Shown: positions 1-7,213 of the stretch, one piece after another | Layout: each line of letters begins with the position of its first letter | Position numbering within the stretch: position 1 is the first letter of the stretch | DNA from: Bacteroidales bacterium | GTDB lineage: Bacteria > Bacteroidota > Bacteroidia > Bacteroidales > JAOZMU01 | Length of the DNA: 7,767 bases | Assembly: GCA_029934165.1 (NCBI GenBank) | Contig: JAOZMU010000145.1 | Location: 1 to 7,767 of the forward strand | Direction: 5' to 3' | Program-made: the position numbers and the translations under genes | Notes under the pieces: generated by a model | Seen by the model: the letters and a program-made list of their open reading frames with translations, nothing else | Databases searched by the model: none | What the model was told of the DNA's origin: nothing

Positions 1-185
1 GTTTTGGCGAGCGACCGATAGGAAGCTCCGCCAAACGCACTGCCAAAAACGCAAGACGCAAGGCAACTACAAGCGGAAAGCCCGAAGCCGCCCTAAAAAG
101 TCTGATTATCATTAAGTTATCTTTATATTCGCAAAAACACGCAGGTTGTTTTTTCAATGTAAATTGATTGTTTATGAACAAATCC
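1..185 (+). repeat. Dispersed GC-rich palindromic repeat, copy A (cut by window edge)
   Basis: This segment is a direct, same-orientation copy of 7284-7458. Bases 1-40 are identical to 7284-7323. A one-base indel follows, then about 60 bases of near-identity, a diverged stretch near 100-129, and a second conserved AT-rich tail (130-185 against 7404-7458) that begins CGCAAAAACACGCA. The GC-rich part holds the loop (13-24) and right arm (25-38) of a hairpin whose left arm starts just before base 1, so the window cuts the element. No transposase or other gene lies in it. It is non-coding, AT-rich sequence resumes after it, and it looks like a dispersed chromosomal repeat. Its function is unknown. 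Confidence 0.85.
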
Positions 186-226
186 TGTTCTTTACGGCTC
201 TACTGTTTCGTTTTCTAAAAATTCTG

Positions 227-234
227 TACCTTTG
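227..234 (+). promoter_or_regulatory. Candidate Bacteroidota -7 promoter box (TACCTTTG)
   Basis: TACCTTTG matches the Bacteroidota -7 consensus TAnnTTTG exactly and lies about 60 bases before the ATG at 296. The -33 TTTG element is poor: only TTTC at 206-209, with a 17-base gap that is shorter than the usual 19-21. The box would drive the PafA-like gene. Support is the motif match and position only. Confidence 0.45.
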
Positions 235-295
235 TGCAAATTATTTTAAATATTGGCTGTAGTTGTAAGTCGATGGTCGTATCAAAAAAATACTT

Positions 296-1942
296 ATGTA
301 TAAATTATTTTATAAACAAATTGCAATATTATTCCTGTTTTGGTTTGCTGTGAATTTTGCCTATGCGCAGACCAATTCGCCTCCTAAATTGGTTGTTGGC
401 ATTGTTATCGAGCAAATGCGATATGATTATTTTGCACGTTTTGGCAAAAATTTTGATGATGATGGCTTCAAAAAGATAATTAAAGAGGGAATTTTTTGTA
501 AAAATACTCAATTCGATTGCATCATAAACCAGACGGCTTCGGGATACGCAACCATTGCAACTGGCTGCTATCCAAATGCTCATGGAATTATTGCCGATGA
601 ATGGTACGACCGAAGAAAAAAAAACCTAATTTCTTGTACAGCCGACAAACGTCAACGCGCCGTTGGGAGTAGCTCCGAAAAAGGAAATTGTTCGCCAAGA
701 TTGCTAGTTGCTCCAACACTTGCCGATGAGCTAAAAATGGCAACAAATGGGCGTTCGAGGGTGGTTTCTATCTCAATGCGCGAAAATGCGGCAATTCTTT
801 CTGGTGGCAAAAAACCAGATGGTGCTTTTTGGTTTGATGACCGTTCAGGTCGTTGGATTACAAGCGATTATTACATGAAATCGTTGCCTGCATGGGTAAA
901 CGATTTCAACGCAGAAAACATACCGAGTATTTCGTTGACGAAAGAGTGGACACTTCTTCTTTCTCCGGACAAATATGCGGATTGTCTTCCCGACGAAAAT
1001 CCTTATGAAAAGGGTTATCTGGGTTTGTTGAAAAAATTTCCGCACGATTTGCAGAATCTTAATCGACGAACACGCGAATTTTCAATTTTTGCGCAAACAC
1101 CACAAGCTAACGCATTTACAAAAGATTTTGCGATTGCAGCAATAGAAAGCGAAAATCTTGGAAAAGATGACACGCCGGATTTACTGATGGTCTCTTTTTC
1201 TACTGCGGGATATTTAGCTGATGCTTTCCCGCCAAACTCGGTAGAAATTGCAGACGTTTTTTATCGCTTAGATCAAAATATTGCAGCTTTGGTTCAATAT
1301 CTTGAAAAGAATATCGGAAAGGAGAATTTTTTGCTCTATATTACTTCAGACCATGGAGTTGATTACTCTTACGAATATCTAAAGGAAAATAATTATCCAA
1401 CCGGAAAATTCAATTACAAAGTAACTAACTCGTTATTAGTCTCATTACTGAAAAATGTTCATGGCAGGGGCGATTACGTGAAATTCTATACCAATAGTCA
1501 ATTTTACTTAAACAGAAATTTTATAGAAGAAAAAAAGAAAAGCCTGAAGCATTTTCAAGAAATATCTGCTGAATTTATTGCTGATTTTCAAGCTGTTTCG
1601 GAAGTAATGCCGTCTTTTCGGCTTGAGCAAAATTATTATCCCGAAGGAATTTATCGTAAAATGAAAAACAGCTATTATCCAAAACGCTCTGGCGATTTGT
1701 TCATAAATTTGCATCCGGGTTGGAAAGAAGACCTTGACGGCAAAACCTCGTATAGTAATGGTTATGAGGCGTTAACACACGTTCCGCTGCTTTGGTATGG
1801 TTGGAGAATAAAACCTAAACGAATTGCACGAAAAATTGAGCCTATTGATATTGCTCCGACAATTTCCAATATCTTGGGCATTACTGCACCTGCTGCTGCG
1901 ACTGGCAATATCATCGAAGAAGTTGCAGAGCCAGAAAATTAA
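296..1942 (+). CDS. PafA-like alkaline phosphatase superfamily protein with altered active site
   Basis: The 548-aa exported protein belongs to the alkaline phosphatase/nucleotide pyrophosphatase superfamily and most resembles Bacteroidota PafA, a periplasmic Zn phosphomonoesterase. A signal peptide spans residues 1-24 with likely cleavage AYA|QT. Family landmarks are in order: VVGIVIEQMRYDYF (33-46), T80 in QTASGYAT at the nucleophile position, AHGI (95-98), WYDRR (103-107), SFSTAGYLAD (300-309), SDHG (351-354) and THVPLLWYGW (494-503). Numbering runs almost level with PafA as I recall it. D352, H353 and H495 (PafA H486) are kept. Other key positions differ: E39 for D38, D101 for N100, R162 for K162, N164 for R164, G305 for D305 and D309 for H309. 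Length is normal and the frame is intact, so this is not a decayed gene. It may be a catalytically inactive or repurposed paralogue. The ATG follows an A-rich leader, and the start is supported by the signal peptide. Confidence 0.9.
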   Translation: MYKLFYKQIAILFLFWFAVNFAYAQTNSPPKLVVGIVIEQMRYDYFARFGKNFDDDGFKKIIKEGIFCKNTQFDCIINQTASGYATIATGCYPNAHGIIADEWYDRRKKNLISCTADKRQRAVGSSSEKGNCSPRLLVAPTLADELKMATNGRSRVVSISMRENAAILSGGKKPDGAFWFDDRSGRWITSDYYMKSLPAWVNDFNAENIPSISLTKEWTLLLSPDKYADCLPDENPYEKGYLGLLKKFPHDLQNLNRRTREFSIFAQTPQANAFTKDFAIAAIESENLGKDDTPDLLMVSFSTAGYLADAFPPNSVEIADVFYRLDQNIAALVQYLEKNIGKENFLLYITSDHGVDYSYEYLKENNYPTGKFNYKVTNSLLVSLLKNVHGRGDYVKFYTNSQFYLNRNFIEEKKKSLKHFQEISAEFIADFQAVSEVMPSFRLEQNYYPEGIYRKMKNSYYPKRSGDLFINLHPGWKEDLDGKTSYSNGYEALTHVPLLWYGWRIKPKRIARKIEPIDIAPTISNILGITAPAAATGNIIEEVAEPEN

Positions 1943-2020
1943 GCATTTTCGCAAAAGTTTTTACGTTCAATATTACCTAAATTGCTAATAAACAGACCAA
2001 AGGTTTTGCAAAAATTAGTT

Positions 2021-2031
2021 TTAGACCTTAA
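2021..2031 (-). promoter_or_regulatory. Intergenic 11-bp motif TTAAGGTCTAA, copy 1
   Basis: The plus strand reads TTAGACCTTAA, so the motif TTAAGGTCTAA is on the minus strand. It lies in the spacer between the PafA-like gene and the lipoprotein gene, 21 bases before the ATG at 2053 and 105 before the ATG at 2137. Identical 11-mers occur at 7009-7019 and 7674-7684, also between genes. The outer bases TTA...TAA are palindromic, as in a protein-binding half-site pair. Its role is unknown; a regulator site is inference. Confidence 0.35.
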
Positions 2032-2136
2032 CGCTATATTTAATTTAAACTCATGACCAATTTGTTTTATAACCACATAGTGCAATTTATTAGGACAAGT
2101 ATTCTATTGATATTCAGGTTAATAACAACAAAAAAA

Positions 2137-3894
2137 ATGTCAATTATCTTTACACGCCTGCTTGATAAGCTGAAAATAATACATTTAGCTGTTTTTGTTT
2201 TATTCTTTTTCGCTCATTGTGCCAATCGTGGCACGCCAAACGGTGGTGATATTGATAAAATTCCGCCTGTTGTTTTGGAGTCCGAGCCGAGCAATTACTC
2301 GACTGAGTTTAAGGAAGATAGGGTTACGATTTCTTTCGATGAATATATTGTACTAAAAAATATTAATGCCGAGTTAATGATTTCGCCGCCGATGGAAGAG
2401 TTGCCACCTGTATATGTGCGTGGTAAAGAGTTGATTATAGACCTTGACGATGTCGAATTAGATTCTAACACAACATACACTTTTAGTTTTAATAATTCGA
2501 TTGTTGATTTGCATGCAGACAATAAAATGCCAAATTATGAATTTGTTTTTTCAACGGGAGTGGTTTTGGATTCTCTTAGGATTGGTGGCAAATTGGTTGA
2601 TGCAAAAACATTGCAATCAGTTAAAGATGTTTATGTTATGGCATATAAAAATCCTGTTGACTCTATGCCGAAAACAGAAATACCAAATTACATATCCAAA
2701 ACAGATGAAAACGGGAAATTTAGTATAAATAATTTGTCTGACGCTGATTATCTGATCTTTGCACTAAAAGATGGAAATATGAACTTTATGTTTGATTTGC
2801 CAGATGAACAAATTGGTTTCGAGCTTCAAATAATGCGTCCAACAGCAACTCTGATTTCGCGAACGGATACACTTGATAATGACTCTGTTATAGTGGTTCG
2901 GAATATTAAATATTCGCCAGACTCATTAGAAATTGTTTTTTTTGAGGAAGACCACGCAATCCAATATATTACTAAATATCAGCGACTTAATGCTGGAAAA
3001 TTCGATTTTCAATTTAATAGAAAATTCACAGATTCCTTGCAATTTGAATTACTTGAGCCAAAACTATCAAAAGCGAGCTACGCTATTGAATCCAACAAAA
3101 AAGATTCGATTACGATATGGGCAACGGATACATTGCTTTTTGGGGCTGATACTGTTGTTTTTCAAGCTCAATTTTTAACGGCAGACTCAACAGGAAAGTT
3201 GGTAATGACAAAAGATACTTTGAGGTTGCCTTATAATTTTGAAGAGGAAAAAATGTCTACTAAATTAATTATCAGCAACTTGAGTTCTCAGAAAGGTTTT
3301 TGGGACAATAATATACCGTTTATAATTAATTCAGATTTCCCGATTTCGACCATCGACACATCAAAAATAGAGCTTATTCAAAAAGTGGATACCACCGAAA
3401 CGCCTATTGCTTTTTCGCTGGCAAGACATGATTCTATTGGGCGTAAATATCACGCTGATTTTGTAGCTCCCGAAAATTCGCGATTTGAAATAAGAATATT
3501 ACCCGGTGCTTTTTCCGATGTATATCAGCGAAGCAACGATTCAACTGAATTTCGGTTTAGCACCCGTCCAGAAGATTATTTCGGCAAGTTGATTGTTTCC
3601 ACTCAAGGAATTAATCAGCAAGCAGTTATGTACTTGCTTAATGATAATTTGAAATCTGAAACAATACTTCGCAAATACATAATAAAAGCAGGCAAAATAT
3701 TAAATATCAATCATTTACCCCATGGCAAATATCGGCTAAAAGCGTTTCAGGACGGTAACAAAAATGGAGAATGGGACACCGGAAATTATGATGATAAATT
3801 ACAACCCGAAAAAGTATATTATTACAAAGAAGTCATCGAAATAAGAGCAAATTGGGATATGGAAATTGAATGGGACTTGAAAAAAGAAAAGTAA
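2137..3894 (+). CDS. Ig-like (Big_5-type) domain lipoprotein
   Basis: From the ATG at 2137 the product is 585 aa. Residue numbers here count from the alternative upstream ATG at 2053 (613 aa). A hydrophobic stretch (about 42-54) ends at C56 in FFFAHC, followed by ANRGTPNGG, as in lipoproteins with a short Gly-rich tether. The lipobox is imperfect, with His before Cys. Residues about 70-170 resemble a Big_5/SbsA-type Ig-like domain (IPPVVLESEPSN start, VTISFDEY, TYTFSFNNSIVD, EFVFSTG end). About 175-240 looks like a carboxypeptidase-regulatory-type beta sandwich (GGKLVDAKT, SKTDENGKFSINNL). The C-terminus has GKYRLKAFQDGNKNGEWDTG (558-577), an Asp/Asn-rich loop. I prefer 2137 because it follows an A-rich leader and gives a standard-length type II signal. 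The protein is probably anchored in the outer membrane or periplasm. Its function is unknown; the family is common in Bacteroidota. Confidence 0.85.
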   Translation: MSIIFTRLLDKLKIIHLAVFVLFFFAHCANRGTPNGGDIDKIPPVVLESEPSNYSTEFKEDRVTISFDEYIVLKNINAELMISPPMEELPPVYVRGKELIIDLDDVELDSNTTYTFSFNNSIVDLHADNKMPNYEFVFSTGVVLDSLRIGGKLVDAKTLQSVKDVYVMAYKNPVDSMPKTEIPNYISKTDENGKFSINNLSDADYLIFALKDGNMNFMFDLPDEQIGFELQIMRPTATLISRTDTLDNDSVIVVRNIKYSPDSLEIVFFEEDHAIQYITKYQRLNAGKFDFQFNRKFTDSLQFELLEPKLSKASYAIESNKKDSITIWATDTLLFGADTVVFQAQFLTADSTGKLVMTKDTLRLPYNFEEEKMSTKLIISNLSSQKGFWDNNIPFIINSDFPISTIDTSKIELIQKVDTTETPIAFSLARHDSIGRKYHADFVAPENSRFEIRILPGAFSDVYQRSNDSTEFRFSTRPEDYFGKLIVSTQGINQQAVMYLLNDNLKSETILRKYIIKAGKILNINHLPHGKYRLKAFQDGNKNGEWDTGNYDDKLQPEKVYYYKEVIEIRANWDMEIEWDLKKEK

Positions 3895-4461
3895 TCAACT
3901 GCCCCAACGTTTGATATTTGTCTGAAAACCAATCAATTCCAAAGCTCGAAATGAAACTGTTTCAGCTAATTTCTCGATAGTCGTTGGTTGCGAATAAAAC
4001 GAAGGAGACGCTGGAAAAATGACAGCTCCAGCATTGGTTAAAACACGCATATTTTCTATATGAATAGCATTATAAGGAGTTTCGCGAACAACCAAAACGA
4101 GTTTTTTACGTTCTTTTAGCATCACATCGGCAGTTCGTGAAATTAAATCAGAAGAGATTCCAGAAGCGATGCGTCCCAAAGTTCCCATTGAACACGGAAT
4201 TACAATCATTGCATCGTATCCGGCTGAGCCAGAGGCAAATGGAGCATAAAAATCATCAGGTTTCCAGAAACGAAACGGATAATTTTCTTCCTCGAAAAGT
4301 GCCAACTCGTGTTTCCAAACTTTTTTTGCAACCACCGAAAAAACAACATCAACGCTTTCCTGTTTATCCATATTTTCTTTTAGAAAATCGAGTGCTATTT
4401 TTGCGTAAATAGCACCACTTGCGCCAGTTACGGCAATTACAATTTTTTTTGGAATAGTCAT
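3895..4461 (-). CDS. ubiX: UbiX-like flavin prenyltransferase
   Basis: This 188-aa cytoplasmic protein belongs to the UbiX/Pad1 flavoprotein family, which joins dimethylallyl phosphate to reduced FMN to make prenylated FMN, the cofactor of UbiD-type decarboxylases. Visible motifs are the N-terminal FMN-binding TGASGAIYA (12-20), SGSAGYDAMIVIPCSMGTL (77-95), IASGISSDLISRTADVMLKERK (98-119, a family hallmark), RETP (126-129) and SPSFYSQPTTIEKL (152-165). Length is typical and no catalytic region is missing. The ATG at 4461 overlaps the TGA of the upstream M14 peptidase gene (ATGA, 4458-4461), so translation is probably coupled. The TGA at 3897-3895 directly abuts the TAA of the convergent lipoprotein gene. 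No UbiD homologue or quinone gene is in the window, so the partner decarboxylase must be elsewhere. Confidence 0.93.
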   Translation of the reverse strand: MTIPKKIVIAVTGASGAIYAKIALDFLKENMDKQESVDVVFSVVAKKVWKHELALFEEENYPFRFWKPDDFYAPFASGSAGYDAMIVIPCSMGTLGRIASGISSDLISRTADVMLKERKKLVLVVRETPYNAIHIENMRVLTNAGAVIFPASPSFYSQPTTIEKLAETVSFRALELIGFQTNIKRWGS

Positions 4462-6212
4462 TTGGCAATATTTAATTTCGCCTGAGTCTCTATACGAAAA
4501 ATAGGGTATCGTAAATGATTTTTTTCGTAAAACGGAGACCTAACATAAATAAACCAAAGCTGATAATAGTGATTATGAGCCAATTCGGGGTCTTCTTTTT
4601 TTGCTAATTCAAGCTCGTCTAATATTTCGGGATGTTCTTCGACAACTTTTTTTGCACGCTGGTCGAAAATGTAAGGCGAAACAAATTCTTTTTGTTGAAG
4701 AAAAGTATCGAAAAAATTCCATGCAAAAAACGAATCGGCACCTCGCGGGTCTAACATTTCTACTAAGTATCTATTTGCCAGCTGGTTGAGACGAATGATA
4801 TAATCGCCGGCAAAGAGCTGAATTGCATCAACGGTGTCGCGAATTTGAACATCGAGATGCGGAAATTGTCCCTCGTAAAGCCGTTTGCGCGATTTGTAAT
4901 CTTTAATGTAAAAAACAGACAAATTCATCACAGTATCATTTGCAATGCGCTGCATATCAACATTATTAAGTTTTAATCGTTCAATAACTTCGTGCCAAGC
5001 CTGCGGAACAACATAAGCCCAAGGTTTTTTTACCTTTAATTCTGAATTGAAGAATCTATAATACTTAATTGTCTGTTTATAAGGCTTTTCGCGGTCGTAG
5101 CCTAGAGACGGAAGCCCCGTTATGTCGCTTGTAAAATCGTAAGTTTCGTATCCTTTGAATTTCACTGAGTCCCAACGAGTTGAATCCATTGTCCAACGCA
5201 AAGTAAACTCATTATCAGATAGTATTTTCCTTTTTATTTCGCTTCGTACTTTTCTTATTTCTTTCGCGTTTTTAGAACAATACTCAAATAACGAAATTAT
5301 AAACTCATTTGCCGACAAAACTCTGTCTTTGAAGGGTTTATAAATATGGTTTTCTGTCATTATAGATATTGTACCAAAAAGCGATGCGTAACCTGTTGAA
5401 TATCTTGCTGTTTCGACATAATCGGCAATACCTTGTCGCGGGTCGTGAAACATATAATTTACATACGGAATCAGGTCGTAGCCGGCTTTTTGCATTCGTT
5501 TTTTTACTTGCGGCAACATTTTATTATTAACAAAATTTGATAAAACATCGTTTTCATACGAAAACTCGGTATAAATATACGTAACTTTATGCTGGTGGTC
5601 TGAGCCATTTGTTGTATGCGTATCCAAAAAAACATGTGGTTGCCACTCATGGAAAATTTGAGCAAAAGTACGAGCATTTGCCGTTTTACACTTCGCAAAA
5701 TCTCGATTTAAGTCAAGATTACGAGCGTTTGCACGAAACCCCGCTTCGATAGGGTCGGTTTGGTTTGTACGGTGGTGCGGGCTACGGTTTATCATTCCGC
5801 CAATATTATATGCTGGAATTATGCAAACAACTGCATTTTTCAAAAATCGCTGCAATTTGAATTGATTTTTGACAATATCGTTAGCAAACCTTAGTGAGGC
5901 TTCAATACCACAAGGTTCTCCTGCATGGATTCCGTTGTTAATCAACAATATAGATTTATCTGAGTTTCTTATTTTTTCTGCCGAAAAATTTCCATCGCCA
6001 GAAACAACAAATAAATGAAGCGGTTTTCCTGTATCCGTAGTTCCGTATGTAAACAACTCTGCAACAGGACTTTCGTCTGCCAAGCGTTGGTATGCCTCAA
6101 TAAGTTCATTGTAGGCTATTGTTTCGTTCTTGAGGTAGTGTATGGGTGTTTGTGCGTGTAATAATTTGGCAAAGCAAATCAGCAAAACCGCTATAATAAA
6201 ATTTTTACTCAT
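4458..6212 (-). CDS. Secreted M14-family zinc carboxypeptidase-like protein
   Basis: This 584-aa protein has a Sec signal peptide (1-20, cleavage near LHA|QT) and an M14 metallopeptidase domain. The zinc ligands are visible: HAGE with H96 and E99 (HxxE), and H199 in DTHTTNG. The substrate-binding Asn-Arg pair is N169-R170 in LDLNRDF, and the likely catalytic base is E287 in MTENH. The active site therefore looks complete. The C-terminal half (about 330-584) is a conserved extension seen in large Bacteroidota M14 proteins, with YVVPQAW (400-406), YEGQFPH (446-452), DSFFAWNFFD (493-502) and QQKEF (506-510). It probably cleaves peptides or cell-wall peptide stems in the periplasm or outside; the substrate cannot be read from sequence. 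It is the first gene of a two-gene unit with ubiX, overlapping it by 4 bp. The start is supported by the signal peptide directly after the ATG. Confidence 0.92.
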   Translation of the reverse strand: MSKNFIIAVLLICFAKLLHAQTPIHYLKNETIAYNELIEAYQRLADESPVAELFTYGTTDTGKPLHLFVVSGDGNFSAEKIRNSDKSILLINNGIHAGEPCGIEASLRFANDIVKNQFKLQRFLKNAVVCIIPAYNIGGMINRSPHHRTNQTDPIEAGFRANARNLDLNRDFAKCKTANARTFAQIFHEWQPHVFLDTHTTNGSDHQHKVTYIYTEFSYENDVLSNFVNNKMLPQVKKRMQKAGYDLIPYVNYMFHDPRQGIADYVETARYSTGYASLFGTISIMTENHIYKPFKDRVLSANEFIISLFEYCSKNAKEIRKVRSEIKRKILSDNEFTLRWTMDSTRWDSVKFKGYETYDFTSDITGLPSLGYDREKPYKQTIKYYRFFNSELKVKKPWAYVVPQAWHEVIERLKLNNVDMQRIANDTVMNLSVFYIKDYKSRKRLYEGQFPHLDVQIRDTVDAIQLFAGDYIIRLNQLANRYLVEMLDPRGADSFFAWNFFDTFLQQKEFVSPYIFDQRAKKVVEEHPEILDELELAKKEDPELAHNHYYQLWFIYVRSPFYEKNHLRYPIFRIETQAKLNIAK

Positions 6213-6624
6213 TTTCTTAAATATTAGATAGACATTCTGTTTTTAGGCTCCAAATTAATGTAAGATGCTAATAAACAGGGAAAAAGCAAAAAAATAGATT
6301 GTATGTTTTGGTTAAAAAATAACTGCATCTATTTATTGATAAGAGATATAGCTTTATTTTGTATTGCAGCTGAGGTTCATTTTTTATGTGTTGGTTTTCA
6401 CATGACATTTTCTGAAATTAGTAAAGACTTCATTACTAAGCTGATGTAAAAACCACAAAACGTAAAAAAGACAAACTAATAATTACTGATTATCAAGTGA
6501 TTAGTATTTTTTTTTGAAAAAGACATTTTTTTTGTTTTTCAAAATGCACTTTCATAACTATTGAATATCTGACTGTTATCTTGTTTTCGACACCAGAAAT
6601 TGACATTTAGGTCTGTATTATTTT
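6213..6624. other. Gene-free AT-rich spacer with small inverted repeats
   Basis: This 412-base spacer separates the M14 peptidase gene from the siaC-like gene. Neither strand carries a plausible ORF. Two inverted repeats are visible. TTAGTAA (6418-6424) pairs with TTACTAA (6433-6439) around an 8-base loop. TTTTGAAAAA (6512-6521) pairs with TTTTTCAAAA (6535-6544) around a 13-base, T-rich loop. Neither is followed by a convincing U-tract after a GC stem, so I do not call a terminator. A loose motif, ATTTAGGTCTGT (6605-6616), shares the core AGGTCT with the intergenic 11-mer described elsewhere. Its role is unknown. Confidence 0.5.
6251..6258 (-). promoter_or_regulatory. Weak candidate -7 promoter box for M14-ubiX pair
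   Basis: The minus strand reads TTAATTTG, one base off the TAnnTTTG consensus, and lies about 38 bases before the M14 ATG at 6212. No TTTG -33 element is found at the usual distance. It is the best candidate in the region for driving the two-gene unit, but it could be chance in AT-rich DNA. Confidence 0.25.
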
Positions 6625-6984
6625 TTACTCTTCGATGAGATTGAAAGGTATCTGAATCAGTGCTTTGTAATCTTCGCCAGCTTCTTCCATATCTTCGTCA
6701 GCAAAAAACCAATTAATCTCGGTATTCGTGATATTTTCAAGTTTGTCAAAAAGTCGTAATAACCACATAGAAGTACTTGTGTTATAATACTCTAAGTGAA
6801 TATTTACTATGGTAATTTTTGCTGGATTCAAAACATACTCACCCATCCAATTTTCTACCAATGGTTCGTATATTTTTTTTGCATTTTCTGGAATCGAACG
6901 CCCTTTCAATTCGATAATCCCTTCGCTTGGGTAAAATTTGATTTCTGGCGATTTTGTGGTCGGTTTTATATATCTTTTTTCCAT
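6625..6984 (-). CDS. SiaC-family (DUF1987) regulatory phosphoprotein
   Basis: This 119-aa cytoplasmic protein matches the SiaC/DUF1987 family. Typical features are TKSPEIKFYPSEGIIELKGRSIPEN (10-34), the central IHLEYYNTSTSMWLL (62-76) and the acidic WFFADEDMEEAGEDYKAL (92-109). In Pseudomonas aeruginosa SiaC a threonine in the equivalent NTS stretch (T68) is phosphorylated by the kinase SiaB and dephosphorylated by the PP2C phosphatase SiaA. Unphosphorylated SiaC activates the diguanylate cyclase SiaD. T69 here sits at that position. Length is normal. None of the partners (SiaB-like kinase, PP2C/SpoIIE phosphatase, GGDEF protein) is in the window and the gene stands alone, so its circuit is unknown. 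The ATG is the natural family start. No consensus promoter was found, but the motif TTAGACCTTAA lies 24 bases upstream in the gene's own direction. Confidence 0.88.
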   Translation of the reverse strand: MEKRYIKPTTKSPEIKFYPSEGIIELKGRSIPENAKKIYEPLVENWMGEYVLNPAKITIVNIHLEYYNTSTSMWLLRLFDKLENITNTEINWFFADEDMEEAGEDYKALIQIPFNLIEE

Positions 6985-7008
6985 AGTGATTTAGAAAATA
7001 ATTTGTTT

Positions 7009-7019
7009 TTAAGGTCTAA
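7009..7019 (+). promoter_or_regulatory. Intergenic 11-bp motif TTAAGGTCTAA, copy 2 (upstream of siaC-like gene)
   Basis: This is an exact copy of the 11-mer also at 2021-2031 (opposite strand) and 7674-7684. The match with the third copy extends to 14 bases (TTTAAGGTCTAAGT, 7008-7021). Read in the direction of the siaC-like gene it is TTAGACCTTAA, 24 bases before the start codon, close to the 21 bases seen before the ATG at 2053. It could be a regulator site or a 5'-leader element; that is inference. Confidence 0.35.
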
Positions 7020-7213
7020 GTGTCCGGCACTTTTTAATATTGAGACAACGATTTTCTATTTGACTGAAAATCAACAACAAACAGCAAATAATGGTATAGG
7101 TTAATTTAATATTCGTTCTAAAAACCTATTTTTTAGGAAACGTTTTAGCTGTGAATCAGCAATTTACGTTAATAAAAAACGGAAGAACTTTTGTAAGGGT
7201 ACTTATAACGCTT

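Noticed and set aside
1..185. Insertion-sequence end or integron attC site
   Set aside because: No transposase or integrase gene is nearby, no target-site duplication can be seen, and the hairpin lacks the paired simple sites expected of attC. Only 'dispersed palindromic repeat' is supported.
296..1942. Pseudogene call for the PafA-like gene because of lost catalytic residues
   Set aside because: The frame is full length, the signal peptide and core motifs are intact, and the changes are confined to specific active-site positions. This fits functional divergence better than decay.
1943..2020. Terminator after the PafA-like gene from the TTTTGCAAAA palindrome (2004-2013)
   Set aside because: The palindrome has no loop or GC stem and no T-tract after it, so it is unlikely to terminate transcription.
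2501..3178. Plus-strand ORFs 2501-2728 and 2933-3178 in other frames of the lipoprotein gene
   Set aside because: They are wholly inside a well-supported coding frame, with no domain and no leader signals.
6512..6544. Rho-independent terminator for the siaC-like gene
   Set aside because: The stem is almost entirely A/T with a 13-base loop, it lies 80 bases past the stop, and no T-tract follows it in the direction of transcription.
6796..7104. 102-aa plus-strand ORF antisense to the siaC-like gene
   Set aside because: It is rich in Phe, Trp and Tyr, as expected for a shadow of an AT-rich coding strand. The opposing frame is a clear SiaC-family protein.
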